Shown: piece after piece, positions 9,088 to 17,414 of the stretch
Layout of the letters: each line of letters starts with the position of its first letter
Numbering within the stretch: the first letter of the stretch is position 1
Assembly: GCF_042684645.1 (NCBI RefSeq)
Contig: NZ_JBHULV010000044.1
Span: forward strand, 1-64,000
DNA from: Pseudopedobacter alpinus
Lineage (GTDB): Bacteria > Bacteroidota > Bacteroidia > Sphingobacteriales > Sphingobacteriaceae
Length of the DNA stretch: 64,000 nucleotides
Direction of reading: 5' to 3'
Position numbers and translations under genes: made by a program
The notes under the pieces: generated by a model
Database searches by the model: none
Seen by the model: only the letters and a program-made list of their open reading frames with translations
Told to the model about the DNA's origin: nothing

Positions 9088-9236
9088 TGGGGAGTAGTAA
9101 GTAGTAAGTAGTAAGTAGTAAGTAGTAAGTAGTAATTAGGGAGTGGTAAGTGGTAAGTAGTGAAAGGAGTAGTGAGTGGAAAGTAAAAAGTGAAAAGTGG
9201 TGAATAGTGAGTGGGAAGTTAAAAGTAGTAAGTAAA
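9088..9236 (+). repeat. Short-period gtagtaa repeat tract between susC and susD
   Basis: Seven-base gtagtaa units (agtagtaagtagtaagtag) run from just after the susC stop, then degenerate into related tgggaagt/gtgagtgg variants. Similar tracts occur after susD (about 10622-10660) and, on the other strand sense, at 11290-11462. They separate susC from susD by 174 bp instead of the usual few bases, and length change here would alter operon spacing rather than coding. Confidence 0.75.
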
Positions 9237-9259
9237 TGTATAACCTTTAAAATAAAATC

Positions 9260-10615
9260 ATGAATACAAAAATATTAAAAAGCCTTGCCTTGGGCATCAG
9301 CTTGCTCTTGATGGGGGGCTGTAAAGAATTTTTAGATGCTAAGCCAGACCAAAGGTTGGTAGTACCTCAGAACTTACAAGGTTTATAAGCGCTGCTTGAT
9401 GAAAATTTTATCAATGTTGTACCAGTGATAGCAGAAGGTGCGGCTGATAATTTTTACCTCACTGATGCAGATTATAATGGTTTTCCTTTTGACAGGGAAA
9501 GGAATATTTATTTGTGGCGTAATACAGCCGTTGATGGTGATGCTGGGCATTGGCAAAGACAATACAATAGTATTTTGTCTTGCAATGTGGTATTGGAAAC
9601 TATAGCAGCTAATGAGTATCCAAATGAAATTGCTTTGGCAAATTCATTGAAAGGAAGAGCGCTGTTTCATAGGGCTAGCTGTTTGTTTAATTTATTGCAA
9701 TTATTTGCAAAAGCCTACCACCCAAATACTGCTAATACTGATTTGGGTATTCCTTTAAGATTGAGTAGCGATTTTGAACAAGAAAGCAAAAGGAATAGTA
9801 TTGATGCCTGTTATGCACAAATTATTGCAGACCTTAAAATTGCAAATGCTTTATTAGAAGAAAAAGGATTTATAGCCACGAGGCCTGATAAAATTAATAG
9901 TTATGGTTTACTTTCTAAGGTTACCTTGTTTAAGGGTGATTACGAAATGAGTAAGCTATATGCTGATTCGAGTTTAAGACTTTACAGTCAGCTAATTGAC
10001 TATAATGGATTGAACAAAAGTTCCAATACTCCGTTTAGCCGTTTTAATGCAGAAACTATATTTTATGCAACAGGGAGTTTCACTGTACTGTCACCAACTA
10101 GAAGTAAAATCAATCCAGATTTATACCAGTCGTATGCAGTTAATGATTTGCGGAAAGATTTGTTTTTTAGGAGAAATACTGACGGTACAACCTATCAATT
10201 CAAGGGGAATTATACTGGTGTAAATGGTACCACTTTATTTACTGGATTAACAACAGCAGAAATTTTATTAAACAGGGCTGAAGCTTTGGCAAGAACAAAT
10301 CAATTGGCTTTAGCTATGGATGATTTGAATATGCTATTGTTAAAACGTTACCAAACGGGTACTTATGTAGCTAAAACGGCAAATAATGAGGCAGAAGCTT
10401 TGGATTTAATATTACTTGAGCGGAGAAAGGAATTGATATTTAGAGGTGTAAGGTGGTATGATTTAAAAAGATTGAACCTAGATGCTAATTGGGCTGTAAC
10501 CTTGAATAAATCGGTATTAGGGCAGAATTATACTTTGTTGCCAAATGCAAATCGATATGTTTTTCCGATACCGCAGGAGGTGATTGAAAGGGGTGGTCTG
10601 GTGCAGAATGAGTGA
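9260..10615 (+). pseudogene. SusD/RagB family lipoprotein with an in-frame TAA at codon 43
   Basis: The ATG at 9260 starts a lipoprotein signal peptide (hydrophobic core followed by LLMGGCKEF, lipobox Cys at residue 21). Codon 43 is TAA (9386-9388) in the context LQGL-stop-ALLDENF. SusD proteins of this group normally read LQALLD here, so a CAA (Gln) to TAA change is the likely cause. The frame then stays open to 10615, and the remainder is a full SusD: TPR helices with RALFHRASCLFNLLQLFAKAY, and a C-terminal block with LLERRKELIFRGVRWYDLKR. Read through, the product would be 451 aa, slightly short for the family. It is the substrate-binding lid of the adjacent SusC. As written, translation would stop after 42 residues unless it restarts or the stop is suppressed. 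Confidence 0.8.
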
Positions 10616-10621
10616 TTTTTT

Positions 10622-10660
10622 TAGGGTAGTATTGAGTATTGAGTAGTGAGAAATGATTTG
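10622..10660 (+). repeat. Short gtagt/ttgagta tract after susD
   Basis: A brief run of gtagtattgagtattgagta-type units lies between susD and the terminator. It belongs to the same family as the tracts at 9088-9236 and 11290-11462. Confidence 0.45.
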
Positions 10661-10699
10661 GGAGAAATAATGATTAGGGAATTAGTTAGTTTGTGTTTG

Positions 10700-10728
10700 A
10701 AAAAAAGGGGGATTTCCCCCTTTTTTTG
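10700..10728. terminator. Bidirectional terminator between susD and the DUF6520 gene
   Basis: A run of A, then ggggg, a 4-base loop (attt), ccccc and a run of T give a symmetric hairpin with U-tracts in both directions. It lies between the two convergent genes and should end both transcripts. Confidence 0.85.
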
Positions 10729-11055
10729 TTAATCGCGTAGGTTAACATTGGCACTTGCTTGTTGGTTATTTACGGCAGCGGTAATTTCCGTAACTAAAGT
10801 AGAGGTGATTTCGGGTTTATCGAAACCATTGTCCATTGCCTTAATGGCACAAACCTCTACATCACCACTACAGCCAGGGGATGAAGGACCAGATAAAACG
10901 TAATTTTCTGCTTGGGTTGGATCACCAGAACCATCATACGCATACCACTGTGATGTTCTCACTTGTTGGTTAGAATTTGGAGTAAAAGCAGAAAATGTAC
11001 AAACACCAGCAATAGCTACTATAGCTATTAATGGTAATAAGAATTTTTTCTTCAT
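10729..11055 (-). CDS. DUF6520-like small exported protein
   Basis: A 108-residue protein with an N-terminal signal peptide (MKKKFLLPLIAIVAIAG, cleavage near residue 25) and a short Cys-containing mature part with a SQWYAYDG segment. This layout (KKxxLP, hydrophobic core, then Q/T-rich and WY motif) fits the DUF6520 peptides found in multiple copies in Bacteroidota near TlpA/SusC/SusD loci. Two Cys (in SPGCSGDVEVCAIK) could form a disulfide. Its function is unknown. It is convergent with susD, sharing the terminator at 10700-10728. Short inverted repeats (for example atagagt/actctat) lie in its upstream region. Confidence 0.7.
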   Translation of the reverse strand: MKKKFLLPLIAIVAIAGVCTFSAFTPNSNQQVRTSQWYAYDGSGDPTQAENYVLSGPSSPGCSGDVEVCAIKAMDNGFDKPEITSTLVTEITAAVNNQQASANVNLRD

Positions 11056-11629
11056 GATAAAAACGGCTTACCGTACTCGAAGCCATAGAGTTTTGAATAA
11101 ATGTTTGCCTACTCTATAAGGTTTTCGGCTGCTCCTTTATTATTGGCCAATAAGTTTGATCTTTTTAGTACTATTTCTTTGGTTTTATAAACCTCTTTTT
11201 AGTTAGTCTAATTTCTGCATCGCTACGCTCAAATACTAAAACCTTAGTTTCTAAATCATTAGTTTTTGTTATAGGAAATGTCCGGGTGGCTGTTGAGGAA
11301 GTAGTGAGTATTGAGTAGTGAGTATTGAGTAGGAAGTAGAAAGTAGAGAGTAGAAAGTAGAAGGTAGGGAGTAGTGAGTAGAAAGTAGGAAGTAGTGAGT
11401 GGTGAGTGGGAAGTAGAAAGTGGTGAGTGGTGAGTGGGAAGTAGAAAGTAGAAAGTGGGGGTAGGATTAAGTTGGGTGGAATAGGACATCTTACGCCAAA
11501 AAGCGCCAAACTACGCCAACAGTTCCCAAGCCTTTTTTTTATCAAAAGCAGGATCCATATTTACAAAGTAAAGCACAAAAAAGCCATGGTGGCGGTGCTT
11601 ATGGTTTAACTTTTTTAAAAAATTTAATT
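11056..11629. other. 570-bp repeat-rich intergenic region
   Basis: This region holds the upstream side of the DUF6520 gene, a 170-bp short-period repeat tract (11290-11462), a triplicated cgccaa motif (about 11494-11520) and the leader of the DUF6266 gene. A long minus-strand frame across it is an artefact of the repeats. No gene is supported. Confidence 0.6.
11290..11462 (-). repeat. Short-period ggaagtagaaagtag repeat tract
   Basis: Imperfect tandem units of 7-15 bases (gtagtgag, gaagtaga, ggtgagtgg) run for about 170 bp. On the minus strand they translate as Ser/Thr/Leu/His/Pro-rich low complexity in two frames, which marks them as repeats rather than genes. Confidence 0.75.
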
Positions 11630-12271
11630 ATGGGAAGAATGAGAAAAGGCATCTTAGGAGGTTTTGTTGGCAAGGTAGGAACGGTGATAGGCAGCCAGCG
11701 GAGTGGTATGGACATCATCAGCAGTTTGCCTAAAAAAAGCAGCAAAGCACCTACAGTTTTGCAATCCAATCAAAGGGAAAAATTTGGTTTGGCGGTAGGC
11801 TTTTTACAGCCTATTAATGAATTGTTAAAGCTTGGGTTTAAGGCATCAGACCCAAGGTTCAGTAGTTTTAATTTGGCAATAGCGCACATGTTGCAGAACA
11901 GCATCATTGGCGAGTCAGGAAGTTATGAATTGGATTATCCAAAAGTACTGATTTCAAAAGGAGAATTAAGTCCGGCATGGAATGCAGTGGCAGCCACCTC
12001 TGGTGCAAGCGAATTGTCTTTAACATGGTCTAATGCTACAAATTCTGGGATGAGTAATCCAGATGATGAGGTGTTTGCATTAGTATATAATGCAGATACT
12101 AAACAACACCTCATGAGCATTTCTGCAGCAACCAGAGCTGATGGGGTACTGAGCATTCCCTTGCCTAATGATTTTGTTGGCAGTGAGGTGCAATGTTGGT
12201 TAGCTTTTACATCCAAAGATAAGAAGCAAAGATCAACCAGTATTTACGCTGGTGCAGTAACTATTGTTTAA
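11630..12271 (+). CDS. DUF6266 family protein
   Basis: 213 aa. The N-terminal MGRMRKGILGGFVGKVGTVI is characteristic of the DUF6266 family, common and multi-copy in Bacteroidota; the C-terminal two thirds look like beta-sandwich sequence (LSPAWNAVAATSGASELSLTW). There is no signal peptide. The family has no established function. The gene is first of four plus-strand genes that end with small membrane proteins resembling holins, which hints at a phage-derived or secreted-particle role. That is inference from neighbours only. Confidence 0.78.
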   Translation: MGRMRKGILGGFVGKVGTVIGSQRSGMDIISSLPKKSSKAPTVLQSNQREKFGLAVGFLQPINELLKLGFKASDPRFSSFNLAIAHMLQNSIIGESGSYELDYPKVLISKGELSPAWNAVAATSGASELSLTWSNATNSGMSNPDDEVFALVYNADTKQHLMSISAATRADGVLSIPLPNDFVGSEVQCWLAFTSKDKKQRSTSIYAGAVTIV

Positions 12272-12321
12272 TCAGGTGCGGGGACGGTATTGCCGTTCCC
12301 CTCCCTTTAATAATTAAGGAG

Positions 12322-12798
12322 ATGAATAAAATTAGCATCATTAGAATACGTAAAGGTAAGTTGAGTACCTTAAGCCATCTGTATATTAACGGCCTATTTG
12401 CCTGTTATCTTTTAGAAGATCAAATTGCGGGGATTAAAATACCCGGAGAAACTTGTTTGCCCGAGGGTATTTATGAGTTAGGGCTAAATAACACCGCTGG
12501 TATGAACCAGCATTACAAAAAAAGATTCCCAAAGTTTCATGAAGGCATGTTAGAGATTTGTGGGATTGCAAACTTTAAACTTGTGTTTTTTCATGTAGGT
12601 AATTTTCATACCGACACGAAGGGTTGTCCTTTAATTGGTATGACTTGGCAAATGATTGATGGGATTTACCAAGTATTGCAATCTGCTTTAGCTTATGAAA
12701 AGGTTTACAAAGCCCTTTTATATGCGTATCGTAATGGGTTGAGAAAAATTGAGGTGATTAATTTAATTGAAAGCGATGTTTCTTCTATTGCAGCCTGA
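12322..12798 (+). CDS. DUF5675 family protein
   Basis: 158 aa. The pattern fits DUF5675: an N-terminal strand pair ending CYLLEDQIAGIKIPGETCLP, then PEGIYEL, a KRFPKFHEGMLEICGI segment, and a conserved FFHVGNFHTDTKGCPLIG block with His and Cys positioned like an active or metal site. The family is found in phages and in phage-like clusters and is often suspected of a cell-wall role, without proof. An aaggag sequence lies directly before the start codon (taaggagatg), rare in this phylum and a possible sign of foreign origin. It overlaps the next gene by 23 bp. Confidence 0.75.
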   Translation: MNKISIIRIRKGKLSTLSHLYINGLFACYLLEDQIAGIKIPGETCLPEGIYELGLNNTAGMNQHYKKRFPKFHEGMLEICGIANFKLVFFHVGNFHTDTKGCPLIGMTWQMIDGIYQVLQSALAYEKVYKALLYAYRNGLRKIEVINLIESDVSSIAA

Positions 12799-13042
12799 AA
12801 CATTAGCGGGTCTACTGATTACCCTTTTACTTTCTGCAATCACTTATTTTATTAAACAGTTGCACATTGAATTTAAAGGAGTGGTAAAAGAAATTGCTGC
12901 CTTAAAGAGTAACAGTACGTTAATCCATTCTGAGACCCGCTCGGCAAACGAACTTTTAAAACAAAGAATGGAATTTATAGAGTGGAGGCTGAACCTTGAA
13001 GTTAAGGCAAGTCCGAAAAATAAAATTGACCATAAAAAATAA
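12776..13042 (+). CDS. Small membrane protein with C-terminal coiled coil
   Basis: 88 aa from the ATG at 12776; a TTG three codons earlier is less likely. One N-terminal membrane helix (about residues 8-26, LAGLLITLLLSAITYFI) is followed by a charged helical region that could form a coiled coil. Size, topology and the 23-bp overlap with the DUF5675 gene resemble phage holin or spanin-like genes, but there is no diagnostic motif. Confidence 0.6.
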   Translation: MFLLLQPETLAGLLITLLLSAITYFIKQLHIEFKGVVKEIAALKSNSTLIHSETRSANELLKQRMEFIEWRLNLEVKASPKNKIDHKK

Positions 13043-13047
13043 AGAAC

Positions 13048-13272
13048 ATGAAGAATAAGAGTATTATAGAAAGAATAAACGCTCCAACACCTAAGTTTTT
13101 TAAAAAATTGAGAAACATTGGCTTAACCTTAGGGAGTATTGGTGTAGCAATTTTGGCAGCGCCCATTGCATTACCAGCAGTATTAACTACTGTTGCGGGT
13201 TATTTTGCTACTGTAGGATTGGTAGCCTCTGCTGTAGCCTCGGTTACGCAGGAGACGGAATTGGAAAATTAG
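13048..13272 (+). CDS. Small holin-like membrane protein
   Basis: 74 aa. A basic amphipathic N-terminus (INAPTPKFFKKLRNIG) leads into two Gly/Ala-rich hydrophobic segments (about residues 24-44 and 47-66) and a short acidic tail. Similar small proteins starting with an APTPKFFKKLRNIG-like segment are common in Bacteroidota prophages and tail-fibre clusters. It starts 5 bp after the preceding gene. A lysis or membrane-pore role is inferred from size, topology and context. Confidence 0.6.
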   Translation: MKNKSIIERINAPTPKFFKKLRNIGLTLGSIGVAILAAPIALPAVLTTVAGYFATVGLVASAVASVTQETELEN

Positions 13273-13279
13273 AAATTTA

Positions 13280-13311
13280 AAGTAAGGGAGCCGTTATCAG
13301 TTCCCTTACTT
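13280..13311 (+). terminator. Hairpin ending the DUF6266-DUF5675 module
   Basis: A 10-bp stem (aagtaaggga / tcccttactt) with a 12-base loop lies 8 bases after the last stop codon. The T-run is weak and delayed, so it could act as a 3' stability element instead. Confidence 0.5.
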
Positions 13312-13791
13312 ATTTGGGTATATTTTTTAACCTCAATTTGATTATTAATTCATATTTAACATATTAATAATCAAACATTTGAATTTAAATCCAAAACCAC
13401 AAAGGCTTTTTTCAGGTTATTATTTCTATTTAGGGCTTTCAAGAATACTTGTATTTCCTGCCCTCATGCCGGGCATTGTCAGGCACTTTTTTCATTCTTT
13501 CTTATTTAAAAGCTAAGGCATTCAAGAGTGCTTCGCAATTTTTCCGAAAAAAGTTCCCAAACCCGAGCGGTAGCGAACACATGAATGCCTATAAAAAAAC
13601 ATTAAATACTTGAATAAACTCGCCTGCGCCTAATGCTATGAATGGAAGTGCTTTATCAGTTTCATCTATTCCGCATCAGCCAAGGGCGAATTAACCGTAA
13701 TTAACGTTTGTACTTTAACTAAACTGAATAAAATTAATCCTCAATAATAATCGAGTTCAGTTTTTTAATAAATCATTTTTAAATTAAAAGA
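13312..13791. other. 480-bp intergenic region with a long hairpin
   Basis: No ORF is supported. The arms aggcattca (13516-13524) and tgaatgcct (13582-13590) are exact reverse complements enclosing 57 bp that contain gcttcgcaattttt and gagcggtagcgaac, sequence of dispersed-repeat type. The hairpin could be a repeat unit or a structured RNA. It separates the lysis-like module from the convergent dehydrogenase gene. Confidence 0.45.
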
Positions 13792-15105
13792 TTACTTTTT
13801 AGCTGCCACTCTCCAAACCACACCAGCTCCGTCATCACAAACTAATAAAGCACCGTCTTTTGCAACAGAAACACCAACGGGCCTACCATATACATCTCTT
13901 CCGCCATCTCCAACAACAAAACCACTTAAAAAATCTTCTTCTTTACCGGCTGGTTTACCATCTTTAAATGGCACAAAAACTACTTTGTATCCTGTAAATT
14001 TGGATCTATTCCATGATCCATGTTGACCAATAAAAGCACCATTTTTATATTTTTCTGGGAATTGATTTCCAGTGTAAAACGCCAATCCTAAGGATGCGCT
14101 ATGGGGTGCTAAGGCATAATCTGGTGCAATAGCTTTTGCTACTAATTCTGGTTTTTCTCCTTCTCTTCTTGGGTCAACGTTTTGACCAAAATAACTGTAT
14201 GGCCACCCGTAAAACGCATCTGGTTTAACAGATGTGATGTAATCTGGCACTAAATTATCCCCTAATTCATCTCTTTCGTTTACTGCAGTCCACAATTCTT
14301 TTGTTACCGGATTCCATGACATGCCAACTGGGTTTCTTAATCCAGTTCCATATAATCTTTCGCCAGTACCATCTGGGTTAACTTCTAAAATTGTAGCTCT
14401 TCTTACTTCTTTATCCATTCCGTTTTCTCCAACGTTACTTCCAGAACCTACAGAAACATATATTTTATTATTATCTGCATTTGCAATTAAATTTCTTGTC
14501 CAATGGTTATTGTAGCCGCCGGCAGGTAATTCTAAAATCTTTTTGCCAGTACCTTCAATTTTTGTTGCACCAGCGCTATAAGGGTAAACCATTAATCCGT
14601 CTGTATTGGCAACATAAAATTTGTCTTTTATAATTAACATCCCATAAGGCTGGTTTAAGCCTCTTAAGAAAACACTTTTAGTTTCTGCAATGCCATCACC
14701 ATCTTCATCTCTATAAAGCATAATGGTATTTAGGCTTTTACCTCCAACTTCCGCATCCGCTTTGCCTGTAATTTCTCCAACTACTTTTTCTTTAGCAGAT
14801 CTTTCAGAGTTAGATAAAACAATTAATACATCGCCATTTGGGGCAATGTAAGTTTGTCTTGGGCTTTTAATATCTTCTGCAAAGCGTGTTACCACAAAAC
14901 CATCAGGAGCAATTGGCGCTTGTCCGTCTTTCCAGCCAATAATATTACTGAATTTGGTTTTAGATTCAGAAATTTCGGCTAAAGAGTCATTGCTTACATT
15001 CACCGAATCGGAAGAAATATCATCATTATTTGCGGCTTTATTGCTATTGCAAGCCGTAAATATAAGGGACACAGCAATTGAAAATAATATAATATTTTTT
15101 TTCAT
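13792..15105 (-). CDS. PQQ-dependent sugar dehydrogenase-like (GSDH/sorbosone dehydrogenase) lipoprotein
   Basis: 437 aa. A lipoprotein signal peptide (lipobox LIFTACNS, Cys about residue 19) is followed by an acidic linker and a six-bladed beta-propeller of the glucose/sorbosone dehydrogenase family, with repeated patterns such as LNQPYGMLI, LRNPVGMSWNP, YGWPYSYFGQN and GQHGSWNRS. The last resembles the conserved His/Arg site of soluble PQQ glucose dehydrogenases. It probably oxidises a sugar or aldehyde outside the inner membrane. It stands alone. A 7-bp inverted repeat (ataacgt / acgttat) overlaps the start-codon region and may affect translation. Confidence 0.85.
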   Translation of the reverse strand: MKKNIILFSIAVSLIFTACNSNKAANNDDISSDSVNVSNDSLAEISESKTKFSNIIGWKDGQAPIAPDGFVVTRFAEDIKSPRQTYIAPNGDVLIVLSNSERSAKEKVVGEITGKADAEVGGKSLNTIMLYRDEDGDGIAETKSVFLRGLNQPYGMLIIKDKFYVANTDGLMVYPYSAGATKIEGTGKKILELPAGGYNNHWTRNLIANADNNKIYVSVGSGSNVGENGMDKEVRRATILEVNPDGTGERLYGTGLRNPVGMSWNPVTKELWTAVNERDELGDNLVPDYITSVKPDAFYGWPYSYFGQNVDPRREGEKPELVAKAIAPDYALAPHSASLGLAFYTGNQFPEKYKNGAFIGQHGSWNRSKFTGYKVVFVPFKDGKPAGKEEDFLSGFVVGDGGRDVYGRPVGVSVAKDGALLVCDDGAGVVWRVAAKK

Positions 15106-15159
15106 AACGTATAGTTTTACGTTATTACTTACAATTATTTTGCCATTAGGTAAAATGTA

Positions 15160-15525
15160 GTTTTATTGTTTTTTTAAATGCTAAAAGCAAAATGAACAAA
15201 GCTTAAAGTTAAAAACCTATATCGTAGAAAATTCTAATTAATATACCCTAAAAAATACCTTCATTTTTTTAAGAGTTTTATAGGTTTTGCGTTATGGATT
15301 ACTGCCTACCGGCAGGCTTTTTTTTGCCAGTGGGCGGACAAAAAGATTGTAACGGAAAGCCCGCTCTAAAACCTAAATTATTAAGAAAAATTTAAAATTA
15401 GTGTTATATTAAATGTAATTTGTCAGGCTGAGTTGAGTTGAAGCCTTTGCGAATTATCCTTCCACTCCGCTGAGGGTGAAAAATAATCAGACAATTATCT
15501 CTAACAAAAAATTAATCTTATAAAC
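15160..15525. other. Intergenic region with dispersed repeat fragments
   Basis: It contains the GPS-like palindrome at 15304-15317 followed by T9, and a segment (about 15420-15480, around tgtcaggctgagttgag and ccactccgctgagg) of the kind dispersed between genes in many Bacteroidota. No gene is supported. Confidence 0.4.
15303..15325 (+). terminator. GPS-like palindrome with T-tract
   Basis: The near-perfect palindrome gcctaccggcaggc runs directly into nine T residues, giving a terminator-like shape on the plus strand. No plus-strand gene ends nearby, so it is more likely a dispersed repeat than a working terminator. Confidence 0.4.
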
Positions 15526-15527
15526 AA

Positions 15528-15560
15528 AAAAAGCGTCTCAAAATTAATTGAAACGCTTTT
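15528..15560 (-). terminator. Terminator after purA
   Basis: The arms aaaagcgt and acgctttt, extended by tcaa/ttga across one mismatch, form a hairpin whose A-run on the plus strand gives a U-tract in the direction of the spoT-fur-purA transcript. It begins 20 bases past the purA stop. Confidence 0.8.
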
Positions 15561-15579
15561 GTTAAATATTATCTTAAGC

Positions 15580-16854
15580 TTAGCTTAAAGTTAAAGTTTG
15601 AACTCTATCTGGCCCTACTGAAAGGTATTTAATAGGAACTTCTAGGTGTTTCTCTAAATAATCAATGTAGGCCTGTAGTTTTGCAGGAATTTCACTTGGT
15701 TGTCTAATGCCAGTTAAATCTTCATTCCATCCGTCTATTTCTTCTAAAATAGGCTCCGGTTTAATGCTGTTTATATCATAAGGCATGTAATCAATCACTT
15801 CGCCATTATAATTGTAATGAGTGCAGGCGTATATTTTTTCAAAAGTATCTAAAACATCAGCTTTCATCATAATTAATTGCGTTACACCATTTAGCATAAT
15901 TGCATATTTTAATGCTGGAATATCAATCCATCCACATCTTCTTGCTCTACCAGTAGTTGCTCCAAACTCACGACCAATTTTTCGCAGTTTCTCGCCAGTT
16001 TCGTCTTCCAGTTCTGTAGGGAAAGGGCCGCCACCAACTCGTGTACAATAAGCTTTAAAAATTCCAAATACTTCGCCAATTTTAGTAGGAGCTAAGCCTA
16101 AACCGGTACAAGCACCCGCAGTTGTAGTATTAGAGGAAGTTACAAAAGGGTAAGAACCAAAATCAATATCTAGTAAAGTACCTTGTGCGCCTTCAGCTAA
16201 AACAGTTTTACCCTCTTTAATATATTTATTAACTAAATGTTCGCTATCTACAAATTCAAAGTTTTTAAGATAATCTAACGCGGCAAAGAAAGCTTGCTCT
16301 TTTTCAGAGAAATCATCAACTTCACCATAATGAGATAAAATGCTTAAATGTTTTTCAACCAATTTAGCATAACGCTCTTTAAAATCTGGTAAAGTAATAT
16401 CGCCTATTCTTAAACCGTTTCTACCCGTTTTATCCATATAGGTTGGTCCAATACCTTTTAGTGTAGAACCAATTTTACTATCGCCCATTTTCTTTTCAGA
16501 CGCAGCGTCTAATAATTGGTGAGTGGGTAAAATTAAGTGGGCTTTTTTAGCAATCACTAAATTTTTCTTAGCCAATAAATCATGTCCAGCAGCTTTTAAA
16601 TTATCTAATTCTCTTTTTAAGATAATTGGATCTATTACTACTCCGTTTCCTATAAGATTTAAAGTGTTTTTTTCAAAAACTCCGGAAGGAATAGTATTTA
16701 AAACAAACTTTTTACCGTCAAATTCTAAAGTATGACCAGCATTTGGTCCACCCTGAAAACGAGCAATTAAATCGTATTTTGGGGCTAAAACATCAACAAT
16801 TTTGCCTTTTCCTTCGTCGCCCCATTGAAGGCCTAATAAAACATCAACAGCCAT
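15580..16854 (-). CDS. purA: Adenylosuccinate synthase
   Basis: 424 aa, full length. It converts IMP, aspartate and GTP to adenylosuccinate, the first committed step to AMP, in the cytoplasm. The N-terminal GLQWGDEGKGKIVD is the GTP-binding and catalytic loop with Asp13; His41 lies in GGPNAGHTLEF, and GAQGTLLDIDFGSYPFVTSS is the second family signature. It follows fur by 30 bp as the last gene of the spoT-fur-purA run. Linking a purine-nucleotide enzyme with the (p)ppGpp enzyme makes sense because ppGpp inhibits PurA in many bacteria. Confidence 0.97.
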   Translation of the reverse strand: MAVDVLLGLQWGDEGKGKIVDVLAPKYDLIARFQGGPNAGHTLEFDGKKFVLNTIPSGVFEKNTLNLIGNGVVIDPIILKRELDNLKAAGHDLLAKKNLVIAKKAHLILPTHQLLDAASEKKMGDSKIGSTLKGIGPTYMDKTGRNGLRIGDITLPDFKERYAKLVEKHLSILSHYGEVDDFSEKEQAFFAALDYLKNFEFVDSEHLVNKYIKEGKTVLAEGAQGTLLDIDFGSYPFVTSSNTTTAGACTGLGLAPTKIGEVFGIFKAYCTRVGGGPFPTELEDETGEKLRKIGREFGATTGRARRCGWIDIPALKYAIMLNGVTQLIMMKADVLDTFEKIYACTHYNYNGEVIDYMPYDINSIKPEPILEEIDGWNEDLTGIRQPSEIPAKLQAYIDYLEKHLEVPIKYLSVGPDRVQTLTLS

Positions 16855-16884
16855 TTATTTTTTTGGTCAGATATGTAAATTAAA

Positions 16885-17361
16885 TTAATTTTTATTTTCT
16901 TTTGATTCGCAATAACCTTCTTGTAATCGGGTACAATTACCGTAAAGGTTAAGAGAATGATGTTTGATTTCAAATTTCAATAAACCGCCCATCATAGATT
17001 GAATTTGCTGTACTCGAGGGTCGCAAAATTCTACCACTTTGCCACAATCTAAACAGATGATGTGATCGTGTTGTTTAAACCCATAAGATTTTTCAAACTG
17101 CGCCATGTTTTTTCCAAACTGGTGTTTGGTTACTAAATCGCAACTTAAAAGAAGTTCTAAGGTATTGTAAACGGTTGCTCTACTCACTCGGTATTTTTTA
17201 TTTTTCATTTGGATGTAAAGCGATTCTACATCAAAATGATCTGATCTGGAGTAAATTTCTTCGAGTATAGCGAAACGTTCAGGAGTTTTTCTGAGGTTTT
17301 TATTTTCAAGATAAGTCTCGAAAATCTTTTTTACCATCTCAATGGTTTCTTGTACGCCCAT
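16885..17361 (-). CDS. Fur family transcriptional regulator
   Basis: 158 aa. The N-terminal winged helix (about residues 10-85, LRKTPERFAILEEIYSRSDHFDVESLY) is followed by a metal-binding dimerisation domain with HDHIICLDCGKVVEF, which supplies the His-rich site and one CxxC. The usual second CxxC is replaced by a wider Cys pair (NCTRLQEGYC). The family includes Fur, Zur and PerR; sequence alone does not decide the metal or signal. The gene sits 53 bp after spoT and 30 bp before purA, a conserved Bacteroidota order. Confidence 0.9.
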   Translation of the reverse strand: MGVQETIEMVKKIFETYLENKNLRKTPERFAILEEIYSRSDHFDVESLYIQMKNKKYRVSRATVYNTLELLLSCDLVTKHQFGKNMAQFEKSYGFKQHDHIICLDCGKVVEFCDPRVQQIQSMMGGLLKFEIKHHSLNLYGNCTRLQEGYCESKENKN

Positions 17362-17414
17362 AATGAATATTAAAAGCCAAAGTTATTAAAATTTATAATA
17401 TAGCTAAATGATAT

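Noticed and set aside
11171..11545. Minus-strand frames of 124 and 76 codons rich in Ser, Thr, Leu, His and Tyr
   Set aside because: They are translations of the short-period gaagtag repeat tract in two frames and have no protein-like composition.
11630..13272. Complete prophage or contractile injection system
   Set aside because: No integrase, terminase, capsid, portal, tail-tube or sheath gene is present.
16885..17361. Assigning the regulator specifically as Fur, Zur or PerR
   Set aside because: The metal-site residues visible do not separate the subfamilies and the neighbours (spoT, purA) give no metal or peroxide hint.
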